From assembly GCA_018417955.1 (NCBI GenBank), contig JACTVC010000023.1, forward strand, positions 552,762 to 616,761: a DNA stretch of 64,000 nucleotides. The letters run 5' to 3'. Within the stretch, counting starts at the first letter, position 1, and every line of letters begins with the position of its first letter. The translations under genes and the position numbers were made by a program. The DNA is from Laccaria trichodermophora. Taxonomy: Eukaryota; Basidiomycota; Agaricomycetes; Agaricales; Hydnangiaceae. Shown one piece after another: positions 21,960 through 33,427 of this stretch. The notes beneath the pieces were generated by a model. The model made no database searches, was not told the DNA's origin, and was given only the letters and a program-made list of their open reading frames with translations.

Positions 21960-22512
21960 GATATGTAATCAAAAACACCACAGATGGTAAAATTGCCAGG
22001 AATAATCGCCGGCAACACGCAACAACGCGCGTAGGCCCAAAACAAAGACAAAGGCGGTAGGAATTTGACTCACGGTAGGCTGCTGGGCGGCCAGAGGATA
22101 GCTTGGAACGGCTCTAGTGAGTCTGTCCAAGTCCTAGTGGATGTAAGGAAGAAAGAACAAGTAAATGATTGATCTTGACTCGTTTGCTTTATAACCATGA
22201 TTACACAGCTTTTTTTCAATCTCCGACTTTCCGAGCCAGGCACCCGTACTACTACACACACGTCCCTTCCCATTGTTCCCCCTTTCCCCACATAATTTCC
22301 AGTGCCAAGCGGTATAAACCATAAACCTCTGAATACGTGTCTACAGACGCCAGAAAACGTTCTTCATTCACAAAACCCCTCTGACCCTCTCCTAATCCAC
22401 ATTCCCACACCGAGTCATATCCGTTTTGCCGGGCCAAAGCTAGATCTGGGCAGCTGACAAATAGCGCCCGACGATCGCGGTCTGAGATATCAGAAACCGA
22501 CGCTTGCCGCAT
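21960..22512 (-). promoter_or_regulatory. bZIP gene leader with upstream ORFs and a TGACTCA site
   Basis: Two ATG-started frames precede the bZIP start on the same strand: 22512-22252 (MRQASVSDISDRD..., 86 residues) and 22273-22070 (MGRDVCVVVRVPG..., 67 residues). Neither runs into the main frame. A perfect TGACTCA, the GCN4 binding site, lies at about 22066-22072 and overlaps a GTGAGT that could be a leader splice donor. GCN4/cpc1 mRNAs in other fungi are controlled by upstream ORFs; whether the transcript starts far enough upstream here is unknown. Confidence 0.4.
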
Positions 22513-25205
22513 TTGGATAAAGGCGCACAGCCCGACGCATGTCTCAACACGTATATGGAAACCCCTCCGCCCAAGGGCAGAGGGTTACGTCGACGTGGAA
22601 ACACGTCCCACCACGATTTCACATTTTCTTTCGTATCTTGAACATCATCCCGGGACACTCCACTGAAGATGAGAGTTTGCTTGACTGCCTGCGGCACAGC
22701 CTGGAAATGAAATCACGCAGGCAAGGAAAAGGCGCTGAGGAAGAGACGCTCAGCTGATGAATAATCGCACAGCACGATAAACGCCCACAGCAATTGAAAA
22801 ATCATGATCCAACTGTGCCCGCGCGCATGATTCCGCGGAGAATGTAGTGGGACCTGGACAGTGATTTCGATCAAGGCAAGTGACCATCCACGCACGCCCT
22901 CCGCTCACAACGGAATTCAATGCTGTGGAGCACAGTCGTGTAAGCGCTGGGCGCTTCTACAGGCTTCCACGGACTCCTTCGGAAATAATTGATAATCATA
23001 GATAGCGAGGCGAGGAGGGACGCGCGTCGTTTCCGGATAAGCATCTCACGTCTTACCAATCAAAGGAAGACGTCATTGGTAAAGCAGCAGATGAGACGCA
23101 GTTGAAGTCGAGGTCGTATACGTAGGCGCGGGCAAAGTCGAAGTCGTAGCCGCAAGCAAACACGAAGTATTGTCGTCGCAGCACACACATCCGCAGGCCT
23201 TCAAGCTTCAACCGTAGAAGGGACTGCGTTTCCAGTAAACGCAGCCCCTTATCAACTTGTCAAGCGCAGACAATCTCTTTGAGCGAATTATCGATAAAAC
23301 CCCCTCCGTCTTGCACCTCAAATATCGTCAGCGTGCCGAAAAGCGACGTAAGCCTCCCCAATTCGGATGGCGAACAGCTAGGAGGCTGTTTCCAAGGTAC
23401 GGTGCATCTTTGCCGTTGTGTGAATGAAGGGAAATTAGAGTGACCGTGCGATGTAAATTGCCTAGGTCGGCCTTCGTGAGACGATGCTGGAGTCAAAGAG
23501 AAAAGGTGGGGTGTACGATTGGTGCAGTCGTTTTCAATGAAAGAATTTTGAGTCTTAGGTAGGTCGTTGGAGAAGTAATTTTGCAAATAAATTTGACTCC
23601 ATTCGACGTTGGGCATCCCGCTGGGAAAGGATGAAATGGATTGAACCATAGCCTAGGTACCGGAAAGAGTCATAAAGACCAAGAATATTTTATTTGTGGC
23701 GGCGCTTCCGAAGCAGAAACGGACGGCGAGGAATGATTTCTTCGCCAGCAAAGCAGAGAGGAGAATGTTACTGCACCATTTCAACCGAAATGGTACAGTA
23801 GCATTCGCGACGAGCAAGAAGAGGAAGGGAAAGAAGACGAGCTTGATAAAATTTAGACCGACTGGAGCGACACTCGGAGTCAAGGACATAAATGGCTGGG
23901 GCAGACCAAGAAAGAAAAATCCCAGGGCGCCAAGGTGAAGTCTTCGTGGCGAGAGGAGGCTGACAGAAGGTATGACGGAAACATTAAAGCAAAGACTAGC
24001 ATGAACGCCTAACCTTTGATTGAGGACCACATGAAGTGAAGTCACCAAAGAGATCAGGCTATTCTCTGCATTCTCTGCAAGGTCATCCAAAACGAAGCAG
24101 GGTTGGCGCCGAGTCTATCTCGTCCGTCAGTAAAGGGAAGAAAAATAGAGGAAGAAAGGGAAAAATCAGCTCGCAGAACCTTTTAAATAATGAAGGGATA
24201 AAACCGGAAGGAGTCACAAACGGACGCGCAATCTTGTCAAAAAGCTGTTGAAGCGCAAATAACCACAAAAAGGAGTTAGAAACACACCAAGGTGGCGGCA
24301 AGCTCGATATTTGCGAGCCTCAAGGAGGTGCGGAGAGGTGCGGGACTCAACCAAAAGGCGGGACGGGAAAACAAACGAGTGGATGGGGAATCCTGCCAGC
24401 GAATGAGCAAAAAGGGCGCTGAGAACCTCGTGGGGCTTTATAAACCATACGGGACCGACGCACATGAGTCATCTGGGCGGGGAACTTGGCGGGCCCGAGT
24501 CATAGGTGGCGCTTTTTTAGGCCGAAAGGCGGGAATAAGAACCGATTTCTATTTATTTTTGGGCCGGAGTAGCGCCGTCACGTGCGCGTTGCACACCTCG
24601 ACATCAACTTTGAAATTGGCTTTCGCTGCCGCCTTCTGGCGAGACCATAGGAACGAGCCTCCCAAGGACAGCGACAACGGCGTTTCGAAGAGGAGTACAT
24701 AACCAGCTGGGCACCCAGCCTTATTGGCATCTTTCCCCGCTCTCGGCCCGAGGCGTCTGCAATCACTTCCATGCCCCCTCTTTCATGACGCGATCATGAT
24801 GACACTTCAAAGTTCGACCACACAGCCCTCCCTCTACACATTTTGGAAGACGTAAGAAACGATAGAGGCCCGCGGGGAAACAGTCCAACTTTCCTATCAA
24901 CGGGGTCCGAAGACAAATCCCTTGACACATCCCTCTAAACGCCCTTGGCCCGAGCAAGAATTTACGAGATAATTCATGATTGGGTGCGTCCGGGCACCGT
25001 ATCCCTTACGCCAGTTTGAGAAAGCTTGACTTGTCGACAGAATGAAGCACTGTTTCTTTTACAGGGATGCGGATCGAAGTGTCCTCTTAAAAGCCTTGGT
25101 CGCTAAGACGGAAACATCATTCCATAAACGTCCTTGGCCCCATTCTAGCTCTTGTGCGTTTTTTGCTTCGACCTCGATTCCGCTAGCACATATTTCGCGC
25201 CCTCC
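22513..25205. other. Long intergenic region between bZIP and RTA1-like genes
   Basis: No gene I can support. Minus-strand frames at 23260-23649 (129 residues) and 23653-24090 (145 residues, hydrophobic) have no recognisable domain. A TGAGTCA palindrome at about 24466 is a second potential GCN4-type site. Confidence 0.35.
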
Positions 25206-26549
25206 ATGTCAAGTACGAGTCTGGCTTTTTTTTTGATGTTCTGAGTCTACGATGCTCAGTCTATACTTTTTATCTAGCGGTTGATCTATCGCAAGTTCCA
25301 TATGGTTATATCCCGGGAACATATGTGGCTTATTCAATGTTGTTTGCCTTTGGCTCAATCCTTGGTACGTTTTGGTGCTCGTTCCTCGGCATCAATGCTT
25401 ATTTCTTCCCCAGTGATCCACCTTTTCCTGAGCATCCGCCATCGCACGTGGTTCCTGCTACCGACAGTGGTGATGTGCGCATTCCTTGAACTTGTTGGTT
25501 GGGGTGCTCGGCTGTGGTCACACCACAAACCGACTCTGTATCTTCCATACATCACACAGTGGGTTATGAATAACATCGCACGCGGATTGATGCTGAACAT
25601 CTACCAACCCTAGACTCGCGACCTTGATACTTGGACCGACTCATCTGCTCGGCGCGATCTATATAATTTTCGGACAGGTTGTTCAAATTCTTGGTCCTAA
25701 GTATAGTCGGCTCAATCCAACGCCATGTGGGTACCACTTTTGGAGATGCGAATGCCAACTGAATGAACCTTCAGATTCTTTCATTTTCACCGTTTGCGTG
25801 AGTGTGCCTCGTATCAACATATCAGCGCGTAATGACCGTAAACATATAGGATACCCTCTCCGCGCTCTTACAAACAACAGGTGGAATGCTAGCGTCGAGG
25901 CGGAATGCTAATCCAGATTTGGTGAGACGATACTAATGTATGTCTAGTTGTTGGAGCTAATCATTGGAGTAGGGAAGTCGCATCATGCTTATTGGTTTTA
26001 GCATACAGTTCGGTGAGTTCTATAACCCTGAGCGTTGATGTAATTGTTAAGATCTCGTCAATAGCCACTTTACTCGCGTTCTCTATCTGCGCATTAGATT
26101 TTTCGTACCGATACTCAAAAGACGTGCCAGTAAATTCAAGCAAGGACTTCCATCGAGGACATTTCAGTAAAGGAATCAAATTCACTAATCTCGCACTGGC
26201 CGTCGCTATGCTTTGTCTGACCATTCGGTGAGCGCATTGCAGAGAATACCCTTCTACCTCGAATCTAACTTTACCCAGAGTTGTGTATCGACTCATCGCA
26301 CTTGCCGGTGGTTGGAATAGCAAAGCCATGCACCAAGAAATGTTATTCAGTTCGTCGCCTCCATTCACTTGTCTTCTCCTACATGCTGACCCTTCGCTTC
26401 AAGACATTTTTGACGGCGCGATGGTCATACAAGCGATGGTGATGTTCATAATGGTTCATCCTGGGAAGAATCTCCGTTCCGAGGACGTCCCATCTGTGAA
26501 TACAGGACAGCCTCTTGCCGACTTTAATCAAAGACGGAACCATGTCTGA
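25206..26549 (+). CDS. RTA1-family multi-pass membrane protein
   Basis: The start ATG lies in a 7-nt first exon (25206-25212, MS + 1 nt), joined to 25278. Exons then run 25278-25364, 25414-25558, 25614-25726, 25775-25797, 25881-25921, 25973-26012, 26065-26227, 26279-26349 and 26404-26549. Family landmarks appear in order: VPYGYIPGTYVAYSMLFAFG; SIRHRTWFLLP and FLELVGWGARLW; LPYITQ; LILGPTHLLGAIYIIFG; LGPKYSRLNPT; GGMLAS; RIMLIGFSIQF; TLLAFSICALDF; AMLCLTIRVVYRLI; IFDGAMVIQAMVMF. RTA1-like proteins (Rta1, Rsb1) are seven-TM proteins tied to lipid translocation and stress resistance. The stretch expected between FTVC and GGMLAS (usually an Asp-led TM segment ending in Q) is absent at 25798-25880, so a helix may be damaged or my exon model incomplete. 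It is otherwise well conserved. Confidence 0.8.
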
Positions 26550-26735
26550 TGGTTGCGTTCTCTGTTTTGTACATATCTCTCTTGGACAATCAAACAAGCG
26601 TTTCGGAATCACCCATCTCAGTGACTGCAGTACAACGACAACGCATCTCAGCATTCCCAGAATCTACAATAATAACATTGCACCTATGTCTAACCATCCC
26701 TTTTCGTTGTCCTTCTAATATCACTGATCATCAGA

Positions 26736-27411
26736 TCAAACGACATCGATGGCCGTCCTCCGGATGCGCTGTGAGTGACAGAAATTGTTAGCATCCCGCT
26801 CAAGTTCATCCACACAACAACATACCTTGCGCCCAGACCTTGAGGGCTATTAGTAAATGTACTCTTAGCATTATTCATGAGCATATATAATAAGAAGACG
26901 TACTGGCTGGGGAGGTGGTGACGGCCATGGTGCCATTACTATGTCATGGATGTCGTCCGGGTCAGGAGCTGGCGCACCTGCCATGTTAACTTTGCGCGGG
27001 CCAGCTCTAGGTTGACCTTTGATGGCCCTCCTCCCTATGCGCTGTCAGTGACAGAGATTGTTAGCATCCGACTCGATTTCATCCACACAAGTTACAACAA
27101 CATACCTTGTGCCTGGACCTTGAGGGCTATAAAATGAACTATCAGCATTATTTATAAGCATTAATAGTAAGAAAACGTACTGCTCCAGTTGGCGGAGGGG
27201 GCGGAGGTGGCGGAGGCCCGGCTGGAGGTGACGGCCATGCTCCCATTACTATGCCGTGAATGTCGTCGCTTGCGCCGGGATTTGATTTTCCCTATAGAAA
27301 TATTATGAATGGGTGCTTTCCAGATGATTAGCAATGACTTGCCAGGGGATGGGCCATCGAGGTGGCGCCAAGAACCAGCGCAATGAAGGCCAGAGTAGAT
27401 GAGAAACGCAT
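26736..27411 (-). CDS. Secreted proline-rich peptide precursor A
   Basis: Six in-frame exons give a 130-residue protein. Exon 1 (27343-27411) encodes a signal peptide, MRFSSTLAFIALVLGATSMA. Exon 2 (27181-27291) encodes DDIHGIVMGAWPSPPAG followed by nine prolines. A 21-nt microexon then encodes PSRSRHK, and the next exon opens RIGRRAIKG, so a Lys-Arg pair is assembled across the intron. The same order repeats: DDIHDIVMAPWPSPPPQP, microexon PSRSGRK, last exon RIRRTAIDVV. The first intron has a GC donor (GCAAGT). The other introns keep the same sequences in both modules (GTACGTTTTC..., GTATGTTGTTG...). Dibasic sites after a signal peptide are what Kex2-type proteases cut, so release of proline-rich peptides is inferred. 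No known family recognised. Confidence 0.7.
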
Positions 27412-27659
27412 GATGGTGAGGTTATTGAACGAAGTGGTGAGATGTAAAGGGACCGGCCCTATAAGCTGACTATTCCAACAGATTAAAAATGAGTACGTAG
27501 ATGAGCAACGAGAAAGAAGGTAGTTACCGTTGAACGGAAGTGTGTGGGTGAGGAGGATGCACCAGGCAGTCTGGTTTGATTAGGACGTTGCTCACTGCAT
27601 TTATACCTCAAGACCAAGGTTTCCCTGAATCCTGATTGTCAGCGAGAGCGGGCTTGAAA
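27412..27659. promoter_or_regulatory. Upstream region of precursor A, duplicated ahead of precursor B
   Basis: Matches 29096-29300 at many positions, with shared blocks GGGACCGGCCCTATAA, ACGAGAAAGAAGGT and GCACCAGGCAGTCTGGT and a TTTATACCTC box. The shared upstream sequence suggests both genes kept the same control region after duplication. Confidence 0.5.
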
Positions 27660-27990
27660 TCACTGTGGGTCCCCGATCCCCCTCAGCGCTGGTCGGGGTG
27701 ATCATCTGGGGATATCCGGATTCCAGAAATTCTTTCCTGCTGCAAAGACCAAGAGGGAGGGGGAAAAATACACTTTTTTGGTTTAGGGTCATGGCGTTGA
27801 TGCCAGTGAAACTCGGACATCCACTCAGCGCTGGTCTGGGTGAACATCTAGGGGTATCCGGAACTTCTTTCCTGCAATAACCAAGAGGCAGGGAGAAGAA
27901 ACCACACTTTTTTAGTTTAGGGCGATGGCGTTAATGCCCAGTGAAACTCGGAGACTGTTCGCTCAGCGCTCGTTTGGCCCGCTGGGTGAT
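27660..27990. repeat. Three degenerate direct repeats of about 145 bp
   Basis: The block CTCAGCGCTGGTCGGGGTG...GGGATATCCGGA...ACACTTTTTTGGTTTAGGG...GTGAAACTCGG occurs at about 27683, 27823 and (truncated) 27960. A relic of the same text lies at about 29655-29715. Confidence 0.65.
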
Positions 27991-28464
27991 CATCCGGGGA
28001 TATCAAACAAATCGAATTCCATTTTTTCTCTTCAGCTTACTGGAGGGTGAAAAGCAAGTGAAAAGATCAAATCAGAAGGTGCCTCAAAGTCGTTAGATGA
28101 AAAAAAAAATCTCCAGCGGTACCTGTCAGAGAAGTGGAAGTTCGGTGTCATCGATTCAAGATTGCAATTGGGAATGGAGGCAAAGTCATGTCACGTCTAC
28201 AGGATCGTCTGTGACATGTGACGGCTATACTTAGTACTTCCGGTTGGTAATAATAATCTCGGTGTCGTGTATCCAGCCAATTACTCAAATTTTTTTTTCG
28301 ACACTTTCAGGGATTTGCGTTGGCCAAAAGACCATTCGAACAAATGTTTCGATATCACCCTGCTCAACATTCCAAGACACTACAACTATTACAGCACAAC
28401 TCTCTAATAAACCCCCTCCGCGAAGGGTCTTTAGTTTGTCCTTCTAATATCACTGACCATCAGA
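27991..28464. other. Intergenic, end of the duplicated segment
   Basis: No gene seen. From about 28320 the sequence resembles 26580-26735 behind precursor A (shared TTGTCCTTCTAATATCACTG), marking the 3' part of the duplicated segment. Confidence 0.5.
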
Positions 28465-29095
28465 TCAAACGACTTCAATGGCCCTCCTCCGCGTGCGCTG
28501 TCAGTGACAGAGTTTGTTAGCATCCGACTCAACTTCATCCACAGCAACATACCTTGCCCCTGGACCTTTCGGGCTATTAAATGAACTATTAGCGTTATTC
28601 ATAAGCATATCTGGTAAGAAAACGTACAGGGTTAGGCGGAGGTGGAGGTGGAATTGGGTCCCGAATGCAGTTCCCTGTTCCAAGTTTGAGCCCGCCAAAG
28701 CCGCGAGTTCTGAGATGGTCGATGTCCCTGCGCATGCGCTGTCAGTGAAGAGATTGTTAGTACCCGACTCAACTTGTCCGTCCGCACAACAACATAAGTA
28801 CCTTGCGCTTTGTGGGCTATTGAGTGAAGTATTAGCATTATTCATAAGCTTCTGATAAGAAAACGTACCCCTGGCGGAGGAGGGGGCGGAGGTGGTGGAG
28901 GTGGAGGTGGCGGAGGCCCAGCTGGAGGTGACGGCCACGGTCCCATTATGATATCCCAAAGGCTGCCCTGGCCAGCACCTGACCCCTATAGAAATATTAT
29001 GAGAGGGTGTTTTTCAGATGATGAACAATGACTTGCATGGGGGAGGTGGTGCCAAGAGCCAGCACAATAAATGCCAGAGTAGATGAGAAACGCAT
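28465..29095 (-). CDS. Secreted proline-rich peptide precursor B (paralogue of A)
   Basis: Six in-frame exons give 118 residues with the plan of precursor A. Exon 1 encodes MRFSSTLAFIVLALGTTSPM, again followed by a GCAAGT (GC-AG) intron. Exon 2 encodes GSLWDIIMGPWPSPPAG and a run of 15 prolines. A 15-nt microexon gives PTKRK, the next exon opens RMRRDIDHL, so the basic site is again split by an intron. The second module has lost the WPSPP core and reads CIRDPIPPPPPNP, followed by microexon PERSRGK and last exon RTRRRAIEVV. The start and end, exon phases (all 0) and intron sequences are conserved with A although much of the peptide differs. That pattern points to constraint on processing sites and tail. 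Confidence 0.7.
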
Positions 29096-30845
29096 GATGT
29101 TGAGGTGATTGAGTGAAGTGAGTAAGATGTGAGGGGACCGGCCCTATAAACTGACTATTCCAAGTTAACAATGGGTGGACGAACGACGAGAAAGAAGGTG
29201 GTCACCGTTGGAAGGAAGTAGTGTGAATGGGGAGAATGCACCAGGCAGTCTGGTATAATTAGCATGCTGCTCATTGCATTTATACCTCCAGACGCAACTG
29301 TCGTGGCTTCCCTGACTGTCGGTGAGAACGGGGGACTGAGTTGAATGTTACCAGCGCTGGAAATCTTGGACACACTGTGGGTCCGCTACAATTGGCTGAC
29401 TTGCGTTGAACTGTGTTTTTGTGACGCCTATTCGGGTTGTGTCCGCTACGATTGGCTGCGAGTTTGTGTTGTTACGCCGCGTGTTGGCTTGGAGTCGTCA
29501 GTTGAAACTTGACGTTCACTGTTTTTCAACGAAGATCGTCTCACTTGCACCTGCAGCCGGCTCGGATACCTCAACTGGTCCAGGTAGCACTCATGCAGTA
29601 CCAAGTGATGAAGGGGCAAAAGAGACATTGACTCAATAGCAGGGAAACGAGATAGTAATACACTTTTGGTTTGGCGCTGAAAGCGTTGATGCCCAGTGAA
29701 AATTCGAGTCGGACATTCGCTCGTCTGGTTGAATTAAGGTCCGTGGTCATCTTCATGTATGAAGATGTCGAGAAGTGCGAATTTAAACGACGCCAAGTAG
29801 TGCGGGCTTGAGGCAATCTGAAAGAAGCAGCGTATCTTTCTGTTGAATATAGAAATCGACAAATAAACATTCGACACAACTGGGGAATGACAAAAATGAT
29901 ACTCGCCTTTTCTCTCCGGCACCTACCAGCTCTTATGATCCATATTATTCTTTCCGTCAGGTATCATGTCAAACTTCTATCGTGTTCAGTTCGTGGATTG
30001 AGGGGACATTGATCTTAACTCACCATTGATAGCTCCTGGTGATCTCGCTCATCTCCAACCCTAGTCTAGTCGAGGTAAGCATACTCGTCAGCGCGGACTG
30101 GCTTTCGTTGCGCGATGGATTTTGAATGCTAAACCAGTGCTTTTCGCCATCGCCGTAGTTTTGGTCACTTCCAAAGTGGCAAGGGAAACGACATCAGTCC
30201 CCTATCGTTCTAACTTCTCTAAGTAAAGCTGGATCTCTAAAACAGGCGGGAAGAGGGAAGAAGAGAATCTTTGACTGGTCAATTCGAATCTAGCGGTGAC
30301 ATGGCTGCAGGTGCGACCCACTATGAGCGGGATGCTGAACCTTGAACCCATAGCCGCTGTAGTTCTGTCCTGTTGTCAGCGCGCCGGAAGCCCAGGCGTT
30401 GCTCTGGCTTTGACCTCGAGTTGAATTTGCGTGGATCTATGCGTGTTCTTCAAGTGTGATTGTACGGAGCAGTTATGATAGTGTCGCATTTAATGGACTC
30501 CCGTATCTGGGTGATTGATAGCGTTCAGACGTCAATGCGACAAAAGAAGAGACACAGTTTGAATGTAAGGAAGAAGAACATACATAAATGTCTCGAGTCG
30601 AGACGGTATTGTTCGCTAAATTAGTCTGTCTTTGTAACCAAAACGCTATCCAATGTCCGTAGCCAAGAGAGAGAACGTGGGCAGTGTCAAGAACAAGAAG
30701 ATGTAAAACGCATGGAGGACAAGATAAAGTTTAGGCGACAACAAATCCTGATCGGAGGTTTTAGTACCACATTCCCTCCTCTCCTTTTTCCCCATTCCCA
30801 TTCCGCTTAGGAGGTGAGCTCTTTCTCGCGGCTCCTCTCCATCGT
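29096..30845. other. Intergenic region upstream of precursor B and GDA1
   Basis: The first 200 bp are the duplicated upstream region of precursor B. The rest shows no gene I can support; the plus-strand frame 29406-29639 has no recognisable feature. The last 150 bp (CCGCTTAGGAGG...CGGCTCCTCTCC) recur in diverged form at 60970-61040. Confidence 0.45.
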
Positions 30846-32759
30846 ATGCTGGACAGCGAGAAGCCTTCAACCGCAAACTCACGTAACCCCAATCCCAAAG
30901 CCACGACCACCGGATTCGCAATTGTCAACAATACCAACAACAACAACCTCACCTCTCGTTCACGATACCTCATGGCAATCCTATCTTCCCGGAGCAGCAA
31001 CTACGACAGACTAGAAGGCGGAATGGGGCCTGGTAGAGTTGGAGGGACGAAGAAGTTCGCGTGGAAGAAGTTCGCTGTGGGCGCTGTGCTGCTCGTTGGA
31101 GTTGTGTGGCTTTTTGGGCCGAGGGCGCAGACATTCTCCTGGCGAGGGAATGAGAACGCTGACTTAGAAGTGGAGGGTAGGTTACATTATCTTTCTTTCT
31201 AGAAACTAACGAAAAGACTACGAAAAAAGGGTACCAAACCGACACAGCGCCGTCCCCTTCCAAAACGCACCACCAGCAAACCCAATCACAACAACACCAT
31301 CCACCCGTCGTCACTACTTCCAAACCACCAACAGCCCATCCAGATTCATACGAAACTGATCCAGACCCATCATCAACGACACACTGCACCCAACCGCACT
31401 CCTCCGGTACTCTGGTGCAATATGCACTAATGATCGACGCAGGCTCAACCGGTTCCAGAATCCACGTCTACAAATTCAACAACTGCGGCCCATCCCCGGA
31501 ATACGAATACGAAGTATTCAAAATGACGCAACCTGGCTTGTCCTCATTCGCTGGGAACCCAGAGGGCGCTGCGCGGAGCCTAGACGTCCTCTTGGACGAA
31601 GCTGTTCGCGTGGTGCCTAAGGCCTTGCACGGGTGTACGCCTGTAGCTGTTAAAGCTACCGCTGGACTTCGATTGTTGCCTGGTTCGCAGAGCGCTGATA
31701 TTTTGGAAGCGGTGGAAGGGAGGATACGTTCCTCTTATCCGTTCCAATTGCAGGAGAAAGATGGGGTAGTGGTCATGGATGGAAAAGACGAAGGCGTATA
31801 CGCGTGGATAACGGCCAATTACCTCTTGGGGACCATCAAAGCCTCCACACCCCCCGATACACCCACCTACGCCGTCCTCGACCTCGGTGGCGCGTCTACG
31901 CAAATCGTGTTCGAGCCCGTCTTCGCGTCCTCTGATATGCAGCTCGAGGAGGGGGAGCATAAGTACGATCTCCAATTCGGTGGCCGGAATCATGTGTTGT
32001 ACCAACACTCATATTTGGGGTATGGGTTGATGCGTGCACGGAGACATGTCCATAGATTGGTGGATTTCATGTCGACTTTGCAGGGTTCGAAGCCGAAGGC
32101 GGTGGTGGGGAATCCGTGTCTTGCGAAGGGGACACGGAGGGTGGTGACTGTTAAGGATGAAGTGACGGGTAAGGAGAGGAAGGTGACGATGGATGGGGGG
32201 GATATTGGGTCTTTTGAGGCGTGTGATCGGGTGGTTCAGCTCGTATTGGCAAAGGACGCGTACGTCCGTTTCGCTACTTTCCTTTCACTCTTCCTGTTTT
32301 CTTTTCCGCTACTAATACACACGCACACACAGAATCTGCGAACTCAAACCCTGCTCCTTCAACGGCGTCTACCAACCCTCCCTCCTCTCCTCCTTCCCAA
32401 ACGGCAAAGTCCTCCTCCTCTCCTACTTCTACGACCGCCTCTCCCCCCTCCTCCCTCCCTCCTCTTTCTCACCCATAACCGTATCCACCATCGCCAGTAC
32501 CGCCCGGCAAGTTTGTCAAGGCCGCGACGAGTGGCTACGGAACCACTGGGCCGCCGATTCCGAACTCATGGCTGAACTCGCAGACAGACCAGAGTGGTGC
32601 CTTGATTTAACGTTCATGCATGCGTTGTTGAGGCTAGGGTATGAGTTTGAGGATGGGAGAGTGGTGGCGATTGGGAAGAAGATTGGGGGGACGGAGTTGG
32701 GGTGGTGTTTGGGTGCTACGATTGCGATGGTTGGTGGGGAGCTGAAGTGTCGGATTTGA
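30846..32759 (+). CDS. GDA1: Guanosine-diphosphatase, GDA1/CD39 family
   Basis: Three exons (30846-31176, 31230-32259, 32333-32759) give 595 residues. A cytosolic N terminus precedes one membrane anchor (FAVGAVLLVGVVWLFG), then a Ser/His/Pro-rich stem and the lumenal nucleotidase. Apyrase-conserved regions are clear: MIDAGSTGSRIHVYKF, KATAGLRLL, GKDEGVYAWITANYLLG, AVLDLGGASTQIVFEP and, near the end, GTELGWCLGA. The Glu in GKDEGVYAW is the expected catalytic base. The type II topology and length fit Golgi GDPase, which turns GDP left by mannosyltransferases into GMP to drive GDP-mannose import. The ATG at 30971 is an alternative start, but the longer frame keeps the coding pattern. A broken copy of exon 1 is at 60970-61305. 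Confidence 0.93.
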
Positions 32760-33427
32760 GGGATAGGATTTATCTTATTTATCGTTGATGCTGTTTATAC
32801 ATAATGAGGTTACTTGGACTATGGAGGGATGGATATCAAGTGCCTATACTTATTCTGTGAATGTAAATTATCTCAGGGAACTCTCTAAGATAGTAGGTAG
32901 AATACCTGGGTAGTTGTAGTCTCAGACTTCAGTCCATGCATCCTTGAGACTGTCCAGCATGATTATATCAAAGCAGAAGTGATTACAACTAAAAGCTTAT
33001 GGCTCACTTTTTGCATAGAGCGATTATATGATCTTCTTTTTTTTTAAAGGGAAAGAGATGATAGCTACTGTACATCATACAAAAACACAGAACTAGCCTA
33101 TACTGTATGTACAAAATGGACTCAAAACCAGAGACCTCAAAAGAAAGAAAAAACATGTTATCTTGAAAGTTCCCCAAAGAATGTCCTGTCAACTGGTAAA
33201 AAGTTGTTCACATAGGCAATAAACCATCACTTGCAATGAATGCTGTTATAAGGATGGTGAAAAACATTGACTCCAATTTCTACCATGGACAAAGTTACTA
33301 AAATCAAGTATAGTTGAAGTGGTGCCCAGTACATTGACTGTTCTTGGGAAGAATAAACCACGTCTATTGCTTGGTGGCACCCAGAAGGAAAATGACTTGG
33401 AATCTTCTCCCACCATCCAATATCCAC
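32760..33427. other. Intergenic, 3' of GDA1
   Basis: No gene seen. The last 8 bp (33420-33427, ATATCCAC) are the target-site duplication of the adjacent MITE. Confidence 0.5.

Noticed and set aside
21769..21981. Overlapping frame just upstream of the bZIP start as a uORF
   Set aside because: It opens with GTG, not ATG, at 21981, so it was not counted among the upstream ORFs.
23696..23938. Lys/Arg-rich plus-strand ORF (MAALPKQKRTARND...)
   Set aside because: A longer hydrophobic frame is open on the opposite strand over the same bases and neither has a recognisable domain; likely chance.
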